Origin: Paramecium pentaurelia
Lineage: Eukaryota > Ciliophora > Oligohymenophorea > Peniculida > Parameciidae
Direction: 5' to 3'
NCBI GenBank assembly: GCA_905183005.1
Contig: CAJJDO010000010.1
Span: 359,865 to 423,864 of the forward strand
DNA length: 64,000 nt
Shown here: piece after piece, positions 60,156 to 64,000 of the stretch
Layout: each line of letters begins with the position of its first letter
How positions within the stretch are numbered: position 1 is the first letter of the stretch
Program-made: the position numbers and the translations under genes
The notes under the pieces: model-generated
The model's input: the letters and a program-made list of their open reading frames with translations, nothing else
What the model was told of the DNA's origin: nothing
The model's database searches: none

Positions 60156-61387
60156 TCATTATTCAACATCTTCTAACTAAAATCCATTAAATTTTTTTAA
60201 ATTTTCCAAATTAGGAAAATGTTTCTCAAAGTTTTTGGCTAGATTCAATACTTTTGCTGCAATTTCTATTAACTAATCTTAATCAACTTAAATAATTTAA
60301 GCTACATCTTTAATCTAATAATTAATATAAAATTATACTTAACTATCTGCATTAAAACTAGAATCTAATTGTTCTACAATTTTAAAGGCAACAAAAATTA
60401 AAGCAGAAGCCAATAAAGTGTAATTAGTTTTACCACAAATTTCATAATCATAGAGTACCATTTTAGAGAGATATAAACAAAGTTTTTTGAGATATTTGTA
60501 GTTTTTATCTTGTAATCTTTATTCAATAAAACAATTTGTTAGTATAAGATTATACATATCATAAAGAGTACCACCAACAAGATCAAAACCAATAGTTTAC
60601 AAAATATCACTTTCTTTCTTTTTTATTTGATCTGTTGATAATTTTTTATGAGCAATTTTTTCATAAACAACAGATAATTTCATAGGATGAATTTCTTCAT
60701 ATTTTGCAGCAATGAACATTGAAGTTACACCACATAAATGTAAATCTGATACTTCTAATTGTTTTTCACATTTTGAAAAATAAAAGTCCATTGTCCTTAC
60801 TGCAACAAAAAATGTTTAATCAGTGCATTTGTATGAACATAAAACTTCAACCATCCAATCTATCATTTTTGCCCTTAAATTATTTGGAATGGAATGATTC
60901 TTTAACCATTCTAATGGAGTTGATTTTTTCTAATAACATTATATTCATAAATACTTCTTATTCTTTTAAATAGAAAAATATTTCATCTGTATACCATTTT
61001 TAGAGATTTTTATTCTCTTAAATAGTATGATCAAATTTCTACTTAATTGTAATAGCAGAAAATTCCTAAGGAAGAGTATAAATTTTAGACGAAATGGCTT
61101 TATGTTAAGGCACATTCTCTTTATCTTCTAGTATATCTTAATTGAAAGATCTCTTAACTCTTTCTTATTTCCTCCTTAAATCATTATTACTACCAAGCAT
61201 TGACTTATTAATTTGTTGGGTGTCTTAATTCCAATAATATAATCTTTTTACCTTCATTATACAATTAAGTTAAGTTTCTTCTTACAGGGTCTCTGTTTTC
61301 TATATAAGTTTTGGTTATTCTTCTAAGAGGTTATTATGATTGATTTTCTGGTACTCCACTTAGGGATCGGTTGTATTTAATTTCCAT
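60156..61387 (-). CDS. Mitotic (A/B-type) cyclin with D-box and KEN box, 392 aa
   Basis: The cyclin box reads IPNNLRAKMIDWMVEVLCSY, then FFVAVRTMDFYFSK, GVTSMFIAAKYEEIHP (the AAKYEE signature of B-type cyclins) and ILQTIGFDLVGGTLYDMYNL, with a second cyclin fold after it. The N-terminal region holds RRNLTQLYN, a full R-x-x-L-x4-N destruction box, and EDKENVP, a KEN box, both APC/C degradation signals. Introns of 28 and 25 nt give 393 codons including the stop. Using the ATG at 61257 instead would lose the D-box, so 61387 is preferred. It would activate a CDK for mitosis and be destroyed at exit. Confidence 0.93.
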
Positions 61388-61867
61388 AATTTATTCGTTA
61401 AAATAATTAACGTCGCGCAAAATTAATAATAATATAAACTAAATTCTTCATGAATAAAAATATTAATAAAAATATTATTTTGTTTTAATCTAACCAAAGA
61501 GAAGAATATATCTATACTTAAAGATTTATAAATAAATTATAATATTTAGTAATTTAGACTAATTTCTAAATTTTCTTGATTGAAAATACAATAATAAAAA
61601 TTTATTGTAAATATTTATAAGTTATTTTGTTTGTATTCATATAATATTTATATTGATTAATAAATAAAATCTATTTTATAAACCATCAATTAATAATGAT
61701 TTTATTAGATTATTAAGGAAATAATTTCAATGATGCTTTATAAAAAATAGATTAATTTAATAAAAAATTAGTGATTTAAAAAATATAATAAATCATGAGA
61801 AAGTGTTATTAGAGAGTGGAAATGAATATATTAGTAATTATTATTATTTAAATTTGATTAAAAATTA
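61388..61867. other. Noncoding spacer between divergent genes
   Basis: 480 AT-rich bases; nothing recognised. Confidence 0.4.
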
Positions 61868-62714
61868 ATGAACAATCATTTTGAACCATATGTTAGAAAT
61901 AAACGAGATTTAAAAGTTCCATACATTTCATGCTAAGATTATACAAATTTAGAATAGGCATCAAAATTGATACCTGCTTTGAAGTAAATAAATTAAAGTG
62001 ACAGACATTTGGCAGATGCTGATAATGCACATACATACATTCTTCGTAGTAACAATGATGATGATATTCATAAGGTAATATGTATAAATAATAGAAAATA
62101 GTCTATAAAATATGGAATTTGGACATCAAGTAAAGAAAACAATGAAAAATTGAATGCAAAATATTTAGAGGCTCAACAAGAAGGAATTCCAGTTTATTTG
62201 TTTTTCAGTGTAGTTAGAAGTGGATAATTTGTTGGAGTGGCAAAGTTGACATCTGGATATAAAGAAGAGAGTTTCCAATATTGGTGGGAGATAAAGAAAT
62301 GGAAAGGACATTTCAATGTGTAATGGCTGTATGTAAAGGATGTACCTAATAAACATTTTGAACATCTAAGAAATAGGTTAGAATTTAATTATAACTTTGA
62401 ATAGTGATAATATTGAAGTGACTAGATCTAGAGATGGTGTATTTTTGAGTTGGGAAACTGGGAAGTAGATGATGAAAATATTTGAAGAATTTTCAGATAA
62501 AAAAAGCATATTGAATGATTTTACAGTGATAGATGAAAGAGAATAAGCATTAAGATAATACAAATATTAGATGTAGCAGTAACGAAATCAATAATAATAC
62601 TATCCTTATTATCCATATTAATATTATGATTACCAATAATATCAATAGTATCCTCAACATTATCAATAATAATAATAATATCAAAATGATTATTGGTAAC
62701 AACCTTAGAAATGA
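61868..62714 (+). CDS. YTH-domain m6A reader with Gln/Tyr-rich tail, 263 aa
   Basis: The YTH fold spans about residues 60-215: SIKYGIWTSSKENNEKL (first cage Trp), FFSVVRSGQFVGVAKLTSGY, YWWEIKKWKGHFNVQWLYVK (second cage region) and DVPNKHFEHLRN, then the YTHDF-like NSDNIEVTRSRDGVFL. YTH proteins bind N6-methyladenosine in RNA. The last 45 residues are almost only Gln, Tyr, Pro and Asn (QYYPYYPYQYYDYQQYQQYP), a prion-like low-complexity tail likely to drive condensation. Here most Gln codons are TAA/TAG, so the tail is possible only under the ciliate code. Introns of 27 and 28 nt leave 264 codons including the stop. Confidence 0.93.
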
Positions 62715-62779
62715 TTATATATTCATAGATTGTTAAAGTTTCACCATACACATAAAACAATAAAATTTATATAAATAAA

Positions 62780-64000
62780 ATGAAAATGGAGAGAGCTCTC
62801 ATTCTAAATGGCAAACCATTGATTCCTCCTCCATTGACAATTGAAGAACAATTAAATGAAAGACTTGATAGAACAGGATATAAGATTGATGATTTAAATA
62901 GATTGAATGAAAAGCCAGTTTTACAAATAGTACATATTTAATATATAGACTAGATAGATCTTGATGGTCTTACTTCAGGTTACTTAAATAAAAATCCCTT
63001 ATTTTAGATGTTGAAACAGGAAATAATGAATTGGAATGAAAAAATAACACTTTATAGAGCTGAACAAATCAAATTATAAGATCCATTAGTTTCTGACAAT
63101 CTTTATAGATAACTTAAGAATTCACTATTGGAAGTGGTTAGTACAAGGAACAAAATATAACAATAAGATTTTCTAAATAAAGTATCTAATTGGTTCTTTT
63201 CTTAATTGCCAAAATCTTAAACTGCTTCATTGAAATAATCTCTACTTGAGAAAAAGGACTCTGTAATTAATTTATTAATATTTAAGACTCTTCACTTTAT
63301 TCCTAATACATATAATGAAAATAAGTATGCATCTGGAATTGAAGACTATGCTCTTAAATTTCGATCAGTTCATCCTGAATTTGATCCTCCTGAAGATAGA
63401 GTTAAAACCTATTAAAGAAAAAACCTTTTATCAGATACTAGTACTCGTCCTGGTACTACTCCAGGAGTCTTAGGAATTTCACAATTTACTAGACCTTAAA
63501 CTTCTCAAACTACCTATAAAATGATTGATTAAGTTGAAAAACTCTAAAGACCTAAAACTAATTAATAATATACACTTCCTAAATAATAATAATCTTGGAT
63601 GTATGATCCTAATTTTCCAGTACTCTAAACTAATGATGATTAATAATAAAAATCAACCAGAAGATAAATTCAAAGGGAAGAATCTCCTTTAAAAGCTGAT
63701 AAACCAACTGATAGAGATAAATTAGAGTAAATTGAAGGTATTGAATAAGAACAAGAAGAGGATGAAGATTAATCTCCAGATAAATTAGAAGAATCAAACA
63801 AAAATTTAGCATCTTAATAAGAAATAGCACCTATAAAAAAGATTAAAAAAAAAGGAAGATCTGATAAATATATTAGTATTGCTCCTACAAATAAAACTTA
63901 TAAGACTGATATCGAAACATAAAATGCATATTAAATTGGATAAAAGAGTAGATTAGGAGAATTTTAAGGAACATTTCATAATTATGATCCTACTCAAATT
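62780..64000 (+). CDS. Largely disordered hypothetical protein, 3' end beyond window
   Basis: Starts MKMERALILNGKPLIPPPLT and stays open to the right edge (about 407 codons) with no intron needed. The N-terminal 170 residues are helical (IMNWNEKITLYRAEQIKLQD, LYRQLKNSLLEVVSTRNKIQ). After that it is Pro/Ser/Thr/Gln-rich and acidic, with repeated RP, SP and TP sites (STRPGTTPGVLG, EQEQEEDEDQSPDKLEES). No domain recognised; a ciliary or basal-body protein is a guess only. Confidence 0.65.

Noticed and set aside
62521..62760. Minus-strand hydrophobic ORF over the YTH tail
   Set aside because: Antisense shadow of the Gln/Tyr-rich tail, which is in frame with the YTH domain.

Overview
This window is ciliate macronuclear DNA, most probably from Paramecium or a close relative. 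TAA and TAG run through every recognisable gene as glutamine codons and only TGA ends them. The DNA is very AT-rich. Introns are tiny, nearly all 19-31 nt, starting GTA and ending AG. Genes are packed on both strands with gaps of a few tens of bases. For most multi-exon models below, removing the introns I infer leaves a length divisible by three, an independent check on exon structure. Species was not determined.

Layout. 0-6.5 kb: a partial beta-helix protein, a thioredoxin reductase with a Gly-Cys-Sec-Gly C-terminus (UGA as selenocysteine, SECIS in the 3' UTR), two small divergent genes and a poorly resolved coding-like stretch. 6.7-18.9 kb: a coiled-coil protein, an ankyrin protein, the cAMP-dependent kinase regulatory subunit, a small cyclin, a second coiled-coil protein, a MORN-repeat/Ulp1-like protease fusion and a ciliate-type hypothetical. 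18.9-33.1 kb: another hypothetical, a CaMKK-like kinase head-to-head with an Aurora-like kinase, a CHD/Mi-2 remodeller, a coiled-coil protein, and a KIF21-type kinesin with a C-terminal WD40 domain. 33.1-35.3 kb: an exact 1,092-base direct repeat around a single N, almost certainly an assembly artefact. 35.4-46.3 kb: small membrane or secreted candidates, a metallophosphoesterase, a CK1-like kinase, a cyclic-nucleotide-binding protein with frame interruptions, a 609-aa hypothetical, SPEF1/CLAMP and an acidic hypothetical. 46.6-57.8 kb: coiled-coil proteins, a RING-H2 membrane protein, an LPCAT-like acyltransferase, a hypothetical, a nucleoside hydrolase and mitochondrial succinyl-CoA ligase alpha. 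58.5-64 kb: histone H4, ribosomal protein L26 (uL24), a mitotic cyclin with D-box and KEN box, a YTH-domain m6A reader with a Gln/Tyr-rich tail, and a partial disordered protein.

There is no operon logic. Recurrent themes are cilia and cytoskeleton (SPEF1, KIF21, coiled-coil proteins), cyclic-nucleotide and Ca signalling (PKA-R, CNB protein, CaMKK, CK1) and cell cycle and chromatin (two cyclins, Aurora-like kinase, CHD, H4). Neighbours often share very short divergent spacers (27-35 bp), so many promoters must be bidirectional. No tRNA, rRNA, CRISPR, telomere or transposon was recognised.
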